Positions 1 to 10,000 of a stretch of 64,000 bases of DNA are shown piece by piece. The DNA comes from Ignavibacteria bacterium (GTDB lineage Bacteria; Bacteroidota; Ignavibacteria; Ignavibacteriales; SURF-24): positions 1 through 64,000 of the forward strand of contig JAAXKQ010000011.1 of assembly GCA_025612245.1 (NCBI GenBank). The letters are read 5' to 3'. The position numbers and the translations under genes were made by a program. The first letter of the stretch is position 1. Every line of letters starts with the position of its first letter. The notes under the pieces are model-generated. The model was not told where the DNA came from and did not search any database. It worked only from the letters and a program-made list of their open reading frames with translations.

Positions 1-818
1 GTGAGGATAAATATTATAACCTCCTGAAATGGGACGGAAGCAAGTGGACTTATGATGTCCAGCTTTATAGGGGGAGTATCTATGGTGTATTATATTCAAT
101 CTTCTCAACTTCAAAATCAGATATCTGGGTAGGGAATAACACGCCTTCAGCTTGGAATGGAACATATTGGATTGATTACGGTGCTGCTGAAGGTTATCCG
201 AAAACGCATGCATGGATAAGAAAGATCTGGGGAACAAATTCCTCTAACATGTACTTTGCGGGTGAGGATGGCTCTGTGGTAAAGTATGACGGCAAGAGCT
301 GGAGGCTCTTAAACGCAGGCTCAATAGGCTATACGGCTGATATGTGTGGCTACAAGGATGAGCTGACAGGAGAAGAGGTCGTCTACTGCCCGTATTCAAT
401 CAACTACAATCCAATGCTATCCAAGGTAATCCGTATTACCAGCAGGCCCAATAGTATTGAAAAGGTTGAACTCATAGGATTTCCTGATGAAATGGTCCCT
501 TTGACGGTCTGGACACACAAAGGCTATCCGGTATATGCCGGGGGAAGCGGTCTATTTTATTACACACAGGACAGGTGGAAGGATGCAGGCCTGAAAACAG
601 ATAAATACATACAACTGGTGCGCGGCAACGCGTTAAATGACATATTTGTGACAGGATGGGGTTTACTTGCCCATTATAATGGAATTGAATGGAAGACCTA
701 CGAAGAGTTCTCAGGCTCATGGGATGCAATCTTCAGCATGGACGTAAAGGGAAACACAATTGCAGTCGTTGGAATACACAACGGCCGTGTCGCAGTTGCA
801 ATAGTAAAAAGGAATTAG
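1..818 (+). CDS. Beta-propeller (WD/Kelch-like) surface protein, 5' end outside window
   Basis: The reading frame is open from base 3 (EDKYYNLLKWDGSKWTYDVQ...) through to the stop at 818, so the listed 249 start is internal. It has repeated 'SDIWVG...WNG..W' propeller-type motifs. Confidence 0.75.
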   Translation, partial: EDKYYNLLKWDGSKWTYDVQLYRGSIYGVLYSIFSTSKSDIWVGNNTPSAWNGTYWIDYGAAEGYPKTHAWIRKIWGTNSSNMYFAGEDGSVVKYDGKSWRLLNAGSIGYTADMCGYKDELTGEEVVYCPYSINYNPMLSKVIRITSRPNSIEKVELIGFPDEMVPLTVWTHKGYPVYAGGSGLFYYTQDRWKDAGLKTDKYIQLVRGNALNDIFVTGWGLLAHYNGIEWKTYEEFSGSWDAIFSMDVKGNTIAVVGIHNGRVAVAIVKRN

Positions 819-1163
819 AAGCACACACACAGAGAGAGGAGGAATAGCCGCGAATGAAATTTCATGCCGGGAGAAGATAGCTCCCGGGAATTATATACAT
901 CAATCTATCATTTAGCTAAACTTAATTAAAAGGAGTCCTATGAATTCAACAGGAAGAAGAATCCCTGAAAATTAAAAAAAGTTTCTGGAATATTTTTCCG
1001 AAAACGCTCCTCGTTACCATATATATATATATGTAAGAAAAATTTATTGTGAACTTAATGAAAAAGTATAAACATTGAAAACATGTAACGTTAGTAGTTT
1101 AGAACATGATATCTCCGAAAATCTAATAATCACCGAATCTGCAATAAAAATGGAATCAGTTTT

Positions 1164-1751
1164 ATGAAATTAGCTAATATCGTATGCATCTTTTTGCTCG
1201 TGTCATTATCTATAAATCAGGATAGTTTTGGCCAGGAAAATAAATACAGCCTTTCAGCTCTAATTGGAACAGTGGCTTACGGATGGCCGACTGAAGGCGG
1301 CGGATGGGCAAAAGGAACAAACTATTCGCTTTCAGGAGAGTATAAGCTTTTCGAGAGCATGGATTTAGCCCTTCAGGCAGATTACTCATCCTTCAGATTT
1401 ACAGAGGAGTATGGGGGCAGTATTGATATAAAAAACCTGCGCAACCGTGTCTATTCTTTTTCAGGAGAGATAATTCCAAAGCTGTGGGTCTTTAATATAG
1501 TTTTAGGAGGTGGAGTGTCTTATCAGAAGGCTGATGCCGTCATGTACCCAAGTTATGTTTATGAAGGGAAGACAATAGAGAGCCACCAATTGGTAAAGGG
1601 GGAGGATAATTTCAGAGTTCACGGGGTAGTCGGTTTTGGCGGTGACATAAAGATAATTAAAGAAATAAGTCTGGTCCTTCAGACAAGATTTATCATAAGA
1701 AGCGAGTATTCCCTCTGGTTTGGGGAAACAGGGCTGAAATATAACTTTTAA
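1164..1751 (+). CDS. Outer-membrane beta-barrel-like protein with signal peptide
   Basis: N-terminal hydrophobic signal (MKLANIVCIFLLVSLSINQDSFGQ), alternating aromatic/glycine strands, C-terminal 'GLKYNF'. Confidence 0.6.
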   Translation: MKLANIVCIFLLVSLSINQDSFGQENKYSLSALIGTVAYGWPTEGGGWAKGTNYSLSGEYKLFESMDLALQADYSSFRFTEEYGGSIDIKNLRNRVYSFSGEIIPKLWVFNIVLGGGVSYQKADAVMYPSYVYEGKTIESHQLVKGEDNFRVHGVVGFGGDIKIIKEISLVLQTRFIIRSEYSLWFGETGLKYNF

Positions 1752-1763
1752 TCCAGACTTAAT

Positions 1764-2783
1764 ATGAAAAGAAATAGTATTTATATCTTCTGTGCCATAA
1801 CTCTTCTACTTACTACAGGATGCAAGGAAAGCGTTTCAGAGCCTAAACTTCCAAGCGGCAGAAGGGACTACACCTGGACAATTGACACGGTAAAATTCCC
1901 TCCAAATGAAATTGCCGAATTCGGAAGAATATCGGGCAGCTCCCCAAATGACATCTGGGTTACATGCCACAATACGAGTGACTTGAGGTATGACATCTGG
2001 CATTATGACGGCAAGTCGTGGAAACCTTATACACTTCCCAAAATAGGAGATGCCTTTGGGGTGCTCTCCCTTAGTCCAAATAATGTATGGATCGGTACAA
2101 TTGCGGGGTCCATATGGCACTATGACGGAGTAAGCTGGAAAGAATCCGGTCCATTTAAGCTTGAGGGTTATGACAATATAATTATTGAAGGAATATGGGG
2201 AAGAAGTCCCTCAGATTTATACGCATATGGAGCAGCATGGATCTTTGGAAAAGACGTTCATAAAGCTGTCATCTTACACTTCAACGGTGACACCTGGAAA
2301 TTTATGGAATTCCCCGACATAAGAACCGATTTCATTAACCTTAGAGAAAAATACAGTACCGGAGAAATCTTTATTCTGGGATCAGAAGACATAGAGTATA
2401 ATCTCTATCTTCTGAAGGGCAACAATCTTACGGAGATAGGAAAGGGAAGGTATTGCAGCTTAAATAATATTGGTGACGAGGTTTATTTCTCCATCAACAA
2501 TATTATTTATAAGTACAAAAATGAATTAAATAAATGGTTGGATCTCTCGGGTACTTCTTATAAGTTCCGGGTCTGGGGAAGGTCGGAAAGTGACTTCTTC
2601 GGCATGACGGATAATTATATTCTAGGCCATTATAACGGCTCCGACTTCAAGGAAATGTATCACCTGCCCAATTATTCGCCTATTACAAATGCTTTAATTT
2701 TTGACAAGGAAGTGTTTTTCCTGATCCTTCCATACGCAGCAAGGGAAAATTATATCCTCAGGGGTAAATTAACTGAAAATTAG
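1764..2783 (+). CDS. Lipoprotein with beta-propeller-like repeats
   Basis: Lipobox 'LLTTGCKE'; 'PSGRRDYTWTID' signature; repeats of 'SPNDIWV...HYDGKSWK'. Confidence 0.75.
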   Translation: MKRNSIYIFCAITLLLTTGCKESVSEPKLPSGRRDYTWTIDTVKFPPNEIAEFGRISGSSPNDIWVTCHNTSDLRYDIWHYDGKSWKPYTLPKIGDAFGVLSLSPNNVWIGTIAGSIWHYDGVSWKESGPFKLEGYDNIIIEGIWGRSPSDLYAYGAAWIFGKDVHKAVILHFNGDTWKFMEFPDIRTDFINLREKYSTGEIFILGSEDIEYNLYLLKGNNLTEIGKGRYCSLNNIGDEVYFSINNIIYKYKNELNKWLDLSGTSYKFRVWGRSESDFFGMTDNYILGHYNGSDFKEMYHLPNYSPITNALIFDKEVFFLILPYAARENYILRGKLTEN

Positions 2784-2806
2784 TATCTTTTTACAGGAAA
2801 TAACAT

Positions 2807-3138
2807 ATGATATGTTTTGCCGGAGTCTTTCTTTTTCTTGCTTTTTTAAGCAGCATTCAGTTTGCACAAACCAGAAGTGTTGCGGTTGTATTTAAGATGG
2901 GCTCTTCCGGTTATGATCTGGGGGGCTTTAATGAATCCAGCATTTTGCACAGTTCCTTGCAGACCTCGGCAGGAGTTGAATTTCCTATAAGCAGCGATTT
3001 TTCTTTACAGACCAGCTATATTACTCACAGCACAAGGTAGAGGACGTTGGTATTTATATGAATCTTGTACAGAAGTATCCCAAAATCAGGCTTGTCGATC
3101 TAATGTGCAACCTGAAGTGGAACATAGGCTTTCTTTAG
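2807..3138 (+). pseudogene. Truncated or frameshifted outer-membrane beta-barrel protein
   Basis: A 77-aa ORF with a signal peptide ends at 3040. Another frame directly continues as HKVEDVGIYMNLVQKYPKIRLVDLMCNLKWNIGFL*, which resembles a beta-barrel C-terminus. Confidence 0.45.
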
Positions 3139-3144
3139 AAGAGC

Positions 3145-3196
3145 GTCAGAATTCGCTGGCGGTTCTGACCATTAAAAGTGTCAGACTTTCTCTGAC
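3145..3196. repeat. Two adjacent stem-loops sharing the same GTCAGA/TCTGAC stem
   Basis: GTCAGAA(3145-3151)...TTCTGAC(3163-3169) and GTCAGA(3180-3185)-CTTTC-TCTGAC(3191-3196), between convergent genes. Confidence 0.5.
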
Positions 3197-3209
3197 GGTT
3201 CACAAATAA

Positions 3210-3782
3210 TTACTTGTTTTGAACGCCATGTTGGCTAGCCTTCTCAAAGTCGCTAAATATCATAAAAGCAATACCAAAAGCAATTTGTACAAAAGTTGTT
3301 GAATAAAAGAACAGGTATCCTGTGCTTTCTTCAAGAATGAGAAAGAGGAATTTAAAAATAATTGTCAATTCATAAAGTATGAGCAGAATATGGAAAATTC
3401 CGGCTTTGTGTTCGATAATAAACTGTGCGAGTACAGATTTAATAATCAGACAGACAATTACAAGATGAATTATAACAATGATCCAAATTAAGTCTAACCA
3501 GCTGGAATAGACCAGAAGAAATGTGATCAGAAAACCCACAGCAGCTGATAGAATATTTGGCTTCTGCAGGTTGATTCCCACAATAGAAAGAATTAAAAAA
3601 TAAGAACCAAAAATGTAAACGATTGATGGATTGTAATGAAAAACACCCTGAGCGACGGGGGCAATAATATCGCAAAAGGCTAAGATCAGGAAAAAATAAA
3701 AGAAATTCCCTCTATATTGCCTTATTGGGGGAAAAATCCAGACCAAAGTGCTGCAATAATGAATTAATAGTGCGGGTGTCAT
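3210..3782 (-). CDS. Multi-pass membrane protein of unknown function
   Basis: 190-aa ORF, mostly hydrophobic helices. Confidence 0.6.
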   Translation of the reverse strand: MTPALLIHYCSTLVWIFPPIRQYRGNFFYFFLILAFCDIIAPVAQGVFHYNPSIVYIFGSYFLILSIVGINLQKPNILSAAVGFLITFLLVYSSWLDLIWIIVIIHLVIVCLIIKSVLAQFIIEHKAGIFHILLILYELTIIFKFLFLILEESTGYLFFYSTTFVQIAFGIAFMIFSDFEKASQHGVQNK

Positions 3783-4064
3783 AAATATAACTTTTAGTTA
3801 CAAAATGGAGGACATGCTACTGATAGCTCCAGTGTATAAGCCCCATTAGTTATGCTGAGAACGTCTTTTCGTTTTTCTACTCTTGTCATCTCATCTTGCC
3901 CCTTTAAGAGTAATTCCCTTACTAGAGAAACACTGAACATTTTAAAAGCTGCAGCTGCATCTATTGGAAAATTAGGTGGTGATAGCACTTTCCGCCCTTC
4001 GCCAAGAATAATAAATGTTTTAGGTACTTTTGCCAAAATTGCTAATCCTAAGAATGGCAACAGA

Positions 4065-4733
4065 TTATTGTTCCTTTCTCCTACTGATATTAAATTCTAC
4101 TGCTAATTTGAAAAGCCCATGAAATGAATTGACTCCGAGTTTATCATATAAATGGGTCCTATGTGTATCAACAGTTCTTTTTGCAATGGAAAGTTTGTCG
4201 GCAATCTGTGTACTTGAATAACCATTGCCTATAAGTAGAAAAATTTCCCTTTCACGTTCACTTAATGAGTCTATATATTGTCGGTTTTTATGAGAGTCAC
4301 TTTCCCGAAATCCTGATGACTTTATTTGGCTCATCATGTCCGGGCTCCATTTTTCACCGAAGCAAAACTCTCCTTTATATACCTTTTGAATTATTTTAAA
4401 GAGATCTTCTTCCAGATAATTCTTATTAATTAAGCCTCGACCTCCTTCCTTGAATATTTTGTAGATATACTCTTCATCATCGTGCATCGTAAGAAAGAGT
4501 GCTTTAACGGATTTGTCCATTTTCATTATTTCAATAAAAGCGTCTATACCGGAAATTCCCGGCATTGATATATCCACCAATACCACATCCGGCTTTAGAA
4601 TGAAATACTTCTTAATCAGCTCCTGTCCGTTTTCGGCCTCTCCGGTAACCTGGCACTTACCGCTATCATTCAGAATCTTTATAATACCTTTTCTGAAAAG
4701 GCCATGATCATCGGCAATTAAAACACTTATCAT
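4065..4733 (-). CDS. NarL/FixJ-family response regulator (REC + LuxR HTH)
   Basis: ISVLIADDHGLFRKGI; phosphoacceptor context VLVDISMPG; C-terminal HTH 'LSEREREIFLLIGNGYSSTQIADKLSIAKRTVDTHRTHLYDKLGV'. Confidence 0.92.
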   Translation of the reverse strand: MISVLIADDHGLFRKGIIKILNDSGKCQVTGEAENGQELIKKYFILKPDVVLVDISMPGISGIDAFIEIMKMDKSVKALFLTMHDDEEYIYKIFKEGGRGLINKNYLEEDLFKIIQKVYKGEFCFGEKWSPDMMSQIKSSGFRESDSHKNRQYIDSLSEREREIFLLIGNGYSSTQIADKLSIAKRTVDTHRTHLYDKLGVNSFHGLFKLAVEFNISRRKEQ

Positions 4734-5164
4734 GATTCGTCTTTTCTCCGGATGGGAATTTCTACTGAAAGGAATGTACCCTCACCAGGGGAAGTTTCTA
4801 TTTCAAAATGACCTCCAATTGCTTCGGCTCTTTCCCGCATTGAAATAAGCCCCATTCCTTTTTCTATTGCTGCTTTAGATTCGGTATTTTCAAAATCAAA
4901 GCCATTGCCGTTGTCTGAAATTATGAGCCTGAGGTTTTCAATCCTTAGTTTTTCTTTGTTTCGCAGGGCAGGTATGAGAAAATCCTTGTTCAGAATAAAA
5001 ACAACAAAAGATACGAGCAGGAGTACAACAAATGAGTAAAAAAGTGGATTAAAATCCAGGAGAGTTCTGCTGTAATCTGAAATTTCTTTAGAAATATTTT
5101 CCGGATTCATTTTTTTTACGCATAAAATTGTTATGGTTTTACAAATGACATCTTCAGAAAACAA
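4730..5164 (-). CDS. NarL-type histidine kinase remnant: TM segment joined to the C-terminal part of the ATPase domain
   Basis: TM helix FYSFVVLLLVSFVVFIL, then 'IISDNGNGFDFENTES...GMGLISMRERAEAIGGHFEIETSPGEGTFLSVEIP' (G1/G2 boxes of HATPase_c) with no HisKA_3 region. Overlaps the response regulator by 4 bp. Confidence 0.7.
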   Translation of the reverse strand: MFSEDVICKTITILCVKKMNPENISKEISDYSRTLLDFNPLFYSFVVLLLVSFVVFILNKDFLIPALRNKEKLRIENLRLIISDNGNGFDFENTESKAAIEKGMGLISMRERAEAIGGHFEIETSPGEGTFLSVEIPIRRKDES

Positions 5165-5364
5165 AGTACAGAACAGCCATATACCAGAGGGGGCCGGAAG
5201 CGCACTGACTTAAAACTCATCTTTAATATAATACATACAAAATCAAAAAGATATGTTATGAGGATTTTTTTTTGTATCCCAAGCCGGCCAATTAGGAATA
5301 ATATTGGCCATTTGTAGCTGGTAATTAGCTTTGACCCTTACTTCTGCAATAAAAATATCCGTAA

Positions 5365-5386
5365 AAATACGTATGATTACGTATTT
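5365..5386. promoter_or_regulatory. Perfect inverted repeat AAATACGTA-N4-TACGTATTT (copy 1)
   Basis: AAATACGTA TGAT TACGTATTT read directly. Confidence 0.7.
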
Positions 5387-5513
5387 GCTTTGGGACCGGA
5401 ACTCAGTAAATTCAGAACAGAACGATATACCAGGTATTTTGGTAATGCTTTTCAATCTCCAAAAGGATTCCAAACGGGAAATAGCTCACATAATCTAAAG
5501 AAACCGATTTTAA

Positions 5514-5535
5514 AAATACGTACATATACGTATTT
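5514..5535. promoter_or_regulatory. Perfect inverted repeat AAATACGTA-N4-TACGTATTT (copy 2)
   Basis: AAATACGTA CATA TACGTATTT; identical arms to copy 1, 149 bp downstream. Confidence 0.7.
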
Positions 5536-5736
5536 ACTTTAAGTTTTGGGGACAATAATTTCATAATGAGAACCCATAGTAGATAAAGCTTAGGGAGATT
5601 TGCATATGTGAGGAAACATTATTAACGGAAAAAGACCTGAATTGTGATACCTATGTAATTAGCTCTTTCTTTATTTATGAAAGTCAGCGTACAATTCGAA
5701 ATAATTTATAAATAACAATCGGTCTAAAGGGAATAT

Positions 5737-6804
5737 ATGAAAAAATATTTCACTCTCATTTTTCTAATTCTTGCAGAACTCATAAACCTTGGCTGCCAAA
5801 AAGACGGCCCTTTGGAAAGCAAACTTGAACCCGGAAAGCGTGACTTCCTCTGGAGTATAGATAGCATTGATTACGGGGATCTTCCAGGAGAAATTGAGTT
5901 AAGGTCCCTCTGGGGCAGTGCTCCTGATGACATCTGGGGAGCAAGCTATTCAGCCGATGTGCGTGACTGCCTGTGGCACTATGACGGGAAGGTATGGAAA
6001 AGAGCAACCGAGAACTCTCCTCTTACCTCCTACGGCAAGGGCTCCAGGGAAGTATGGAATCTATGGGGTACGGCAAAGAATGACGTCTGGGCTATTGGAG
6101 GCAGGGTGTATAGTTCAGGGAAAGATCCCGAGCCATATGTAATGCACTTTGACGGGAATAAGTGGAGTGAGGTCCCTATGGTCTCAACCATGCCCCTTGG
6201 AAGCAGCGACATACTTGGAATTGCGAAGGATGACTTCTGGGTAGCATCCGTGGGTATGATTACACATTATTACCATGGAGAATGGATTAGGTATTACCAT
6301 GGCGACTCGATGACGGAAATATCCAAGTTGGGCTTAATTGGAGGAACAGTTTATGCCACTTCATACCAGATCGGTTCCACTACTTTATTCCTGTCTAAAT
6401 TTGCTAATGACAGATTCATTACTATCGATTCAACGGATGCATATAGTGGAACCTTCGGACACAGCGGGCTTATTCAATCTGGCAATAAGGTTTATTCCTT
6501 TGGATTTTACAGGATTACTTCGACTTTAATTTCAAAGGATGGAATAGAGTTAAGAGCATGGAATAGGAAAATTGAGACGAGTAAAAGCTTTGCAAATTCA
6601 TTCTGCTGCAATCAGAATAATATTTGGACTTATGGTTATCCCTCAAACCTGTACCATTTTAACGGGATCGACTGGAAAGAGGTTAGAATCTCAGGCACTT
6701 CAAAGCCGGTTCCTTATGATGGTGGCTTCTATGGGTTATGGACGGACGGGAAAGAAATAGTTGTATGCGATTGCTTGAATGGCGTAATATACCACGGGCG
6801 ATAA
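5737..6804 (+). CDS. Lipoprotein with beta-propeller-like repeats, paralog of 1764-2783
   Basis: Lipobox 'LINLGCQK'; 'EPGKRDFLWSID'; 'SAPDDIWGAS...LWHYDGKVWKR'. Confidence 0.75.
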   Translation: MKKYFTLIFLILAELINLGCQKDGPLESKLEPGKRDFLWSIDSIDYGDLPGEIELRSLWGSAPDDIWGASYSADVRDCLWHYDGKVWKRATENSPLTSYGKGSREVWNLWGTAKNDVWAIGGRVYSSGKDPEPYVMHFDGNKWSEVPMVSTMPLGSSDILGIAKDDFWVASVGMITHYYHGEWIRYYHGDSMTEISKLGLIGGTVYATSYQIGSTTLFLSKFANDRFITIDSTDAYSGTFGHSGLIQSGNKVYSFGFYRITSTLISKDGIELRAWNRKIETSKSFANSFCCNQNNIWTYGYPSNLYHFNGIDWKEVRISGTSKPVPYDGGFYGLWTDGKEIVVCDCLNGVIYHGR

Positions 6805-6832
6805 TTAAAAATTATCAATTTATCTTTAACAA

Positions 6833-6910
6833 AATAGGGGGCAATATGAGAGCTATGAGATAAGGGCAAATGACTTCGTCAAGAGCGGCAAGATGATGCT
6901 CCTTAAATAA
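6833..6910 (+). pseudogene. Fragment of a T9SS-type C-terminal sorting domain
   Basis: A short open stretch reads ...GQYESYEIRANDFVKSGKMMLLK*, resembling the end of Por-secretion C-terminal domains, but has no upstream gene. Confidence 0.4.
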
Positions 6911-7067
6911 GTGTGGCTTGTGTTATGAATGGGGCAGAGGCCCATCCTGGGACCTCTGCCTTAATTTTGAAATTGTGTCCTGAATGCGGGGCAGTATGTA
7001 TCTGATCTTTAGGGCAAGGCTTCCCGGGCATTTGACCCCGGAGGCGGAATTTTCTTAGGAGTTTTAT

Positions 7068-10000
7068 TCAGAACCGGGCTAACTTTTCTACATCTTCAAT
7101 CGTAATGGTCATAAGGTCTTCATCGTTCAAGTCACTGAGTTTTGAAATCCTTTCTTCCTGGTTTCCTATGGTTTCATAAAATATCTGACGCGCCGTGCGC
7201 GCATTGCCGAAATTCTTGTCCCTCTTTATATATATGCGGTTGAATATCTCCAGCAAAAACTGAAGGGCACCTTCATCCAGCTTGTAGCCGCTTTCGTCTG
7301 CAATGTTGGCTGCAATCTCAAGCATCTGCCGCGGTGAATAATCCTCAAACATCAGTATGTTGGAAAAACGGGATTTTAAGCCGGGATTGGAATTCAAAAA
7401 CCGGTTCATTTCATCAGGATATCCCGCCGTTATTACGGCAAACTGCCCCTTGAAATCTTCCATCCTTTTTAAGAGCGTGTCTATCGCTTCCTGGCCGAAA
7501 TCATTCCCGTTCCGGGAGAGGGTATAAGCCTCGTCAATAAAAAGCGTGCCGCCAATGGCCTGCCTTATAACTTCATCTGTCTTAAGCGCTGTCTGCCCCT
7601 GGTAGCCTGCAACAAGAGAGGCGCGGTCCACTTCAACTAAATGCCCCTTTTCCAGGAGCCCCATTTCCTTGTAAATCCTGCTCAAAAGCCTTGCTACGGT
7701 TGTCTTTCCCGTTCCAGGATTCCCGAGGAAAACCGCGTTAATATTTTTTTCAATTACCGACAGGCCCCTTTTTTCCCTTAACCTGGCTACCTTCAGTCCT
7801 GAAACCAGCTTTTCGACGCTCTTTTTTACCTGATCCAGGCCAGTCAGGTTCTTGAGCTCCTGCATGCAGTGGTTGAGCTGCTCTATGTCGCCTTCAACCC
7901 TGAAAGATTTCCTTTCCCCGGGTGCGGAAATTATGCTTCGTAAATCCGGGAGCCTTACCGTTCTTGTTTCATCTTCACTTCTTAAATCTTCCGGCATTTC
8001 AGCCAGCCTTAGCATCTGATTTTTCAGCGCGGCCTCAACAAGGTTTCTTACAATTCGGGCGTTGCCGAAGGACTTGTCGCGATTCCTGAAAAGTGTGTTA
8101 TAATGTTTCCTTAAGGGTTCGTGAGCTTCCTTTTCCAGGCTGAATCCTTTTCCGGAAAGCATGGAAAGCGTTATTTCCAGGAGGTCGTCCGGGTTATAGT
8201 CCTCAAACGTAATTGTTTTCGTGAACCTCGATTTCAGTCCGGGGTTGCTCTCAAGGAAGCTTTTCATCTCTTCTGTATAACCCGCGGCTATAACAATGAA
8301 CTTGTCGCGGTCGTCTTCCATTCTTTTAAGCAGTGTGTCAATTGCTTCACGTCCCTGACTGTCGTTGCCGTCCTTGCGGTTAACAAGCGTGTAGGCTTCG
8401 TCAATAAAAAGCGTGCCTCCAATGGCCTGGTCAATAAGCTCAGTGGTCTGTATTGCTGTCTGCCCCGTGTAAGCTGAAACCAGCTTCTGCCTGTCGGCCT
8501 CAATAAGGTGCCCTCGCGGCAGTATACCGAGAGCCGAAATGATCTCACTGTAAATTCTTGCAACCGTGGTTTTCCCGGTTCCGGGATTTCCAAGGAATAC
8601 AACGTGCGAAAGGAACCTTTTTTGAAGGTCTTCTCCCTGTAGCGCCAGGTACCGGGCTAGCTTTACCGTATCCCTGATTTCTTTTTTAACCGATTCAATA
8701 CCGGAGAGGCTGTTGATCTTCTTTAGGGCCCTTCCGAGGGCTTCCTCGTCAATTGGAATTGCAATACTTTTCTGCTTGCTTACGGCAAGTATCATCCTTA
8801 TGTCATCACCCGTAATTGTGGTCATTGCCTGCTTCGACTTTTCCTGGTCGCTGAGCTTTATAAACCTCCGGCTCAGCTGAAGCTTTGCTTCGTTAAAGAA
8901 CTTGCTTACCAGGCGGGCGTTGCCGAATGACTTATCCCTTTTCCTGTACAGGCGCGTGAACTCTCTCTTTAAGAGTTCAAGAGCTTCCTCGTCCGGATTG
9001 TATTCTTCCAGGGATGCTGCGGACTTGAATATCTCAAGGAGCTCTTCGGGTGAATAGTCCTCAAACTCAAACTGGCGGGTGAAGCGCGATTTAAGCCCCG
9101 GGTTGGAGGCCAAAAAAGCCTGCATTTCCTCCGGGTAGCCCGCCGCAATGACTACAAATTCACCCTTGTGGTCTTCCATTCTTTTAAGAAGTGTGTCAAT
9201 GGCTTCCTGTCCGAAATCCTGTCCACTGCCCGATTTTTTTACAAGAGTGTATGCCTCGTCAATAAAGAGAACTCCTCCCATGGCTTCAGCTACCAGCTTG
9301 TCGGTTTTAATTGCGGTCTCTCCAATGTACTGGCCTACGAGTCCGGCGCGGTCCACTTCAACAACGTGTCCTTTCTCCAAAAATCCCGTTGCCTTAAGTA
9401 TCTTCCCGAGCATTCTGGCTATTGTGGTTTTGCCCGTCCCGGGGTTCCCCTGGAAGATGCAGTGCAGTGTAAAACTCGAGCCTCCGGAAAGTCCGAGCCT
9501 TTGCCTTTCATTCTGGAATTCGAGATAGCTCATAAAATCTCTGATGGATTCTTTCACCTTTTTCAGGCCGGTGAAGCTGTCGAGCTTTTTTAAGAGCGCC
9601 GGAAGCGATTCTTCCTCTTGAAGCTGCTCTTCTATTGAAGACATGGGAGAATAGGAATTTCTGCTGCTAAACCCGGGGCGGCTTAACACGGTGTTCATGT
9701 CCTCTTCGTACGGAATCTGGTTTTCAATAACTCCGGTTGACGTCCTTGGCTCAGGCGACTGCTCAATTTCCGTATTACCTATTAAAAACCAGCGTTCGCA
9801 AACTTTCTCTTCTTCAACAAAAATTTCAAGCTTCCCCTGGCCTTTTTCCCAATACCCTGGAACGTCAGCTCCCCAGTACTGAATGAAGGTGGCTTCCTCC
9901 CAGTTCCTGTCAATAAGGACCTCAAAGTCGTTCTCGCCCTTTAGCTCCCCTTCAAGGTACCATAAGGCCTTTCCAAAGAGCTTAAAATCCCTCAGCCCAT

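Noticed and set aside
1021-1036. Short AT dinucleotide run (ATATATATATATATG)
   Set aside because: Simple low-complexity sequence in an AT-rich intergenic region; no supporting signal.
3794-4060. 88-aa minus-strand ORF following the LuxR regulator, and the opposing ORF at 3852-4106
   Set aside because: The minus ORF relies on a TTG start and neither translation resembles a known protein; not enough to call a gene.
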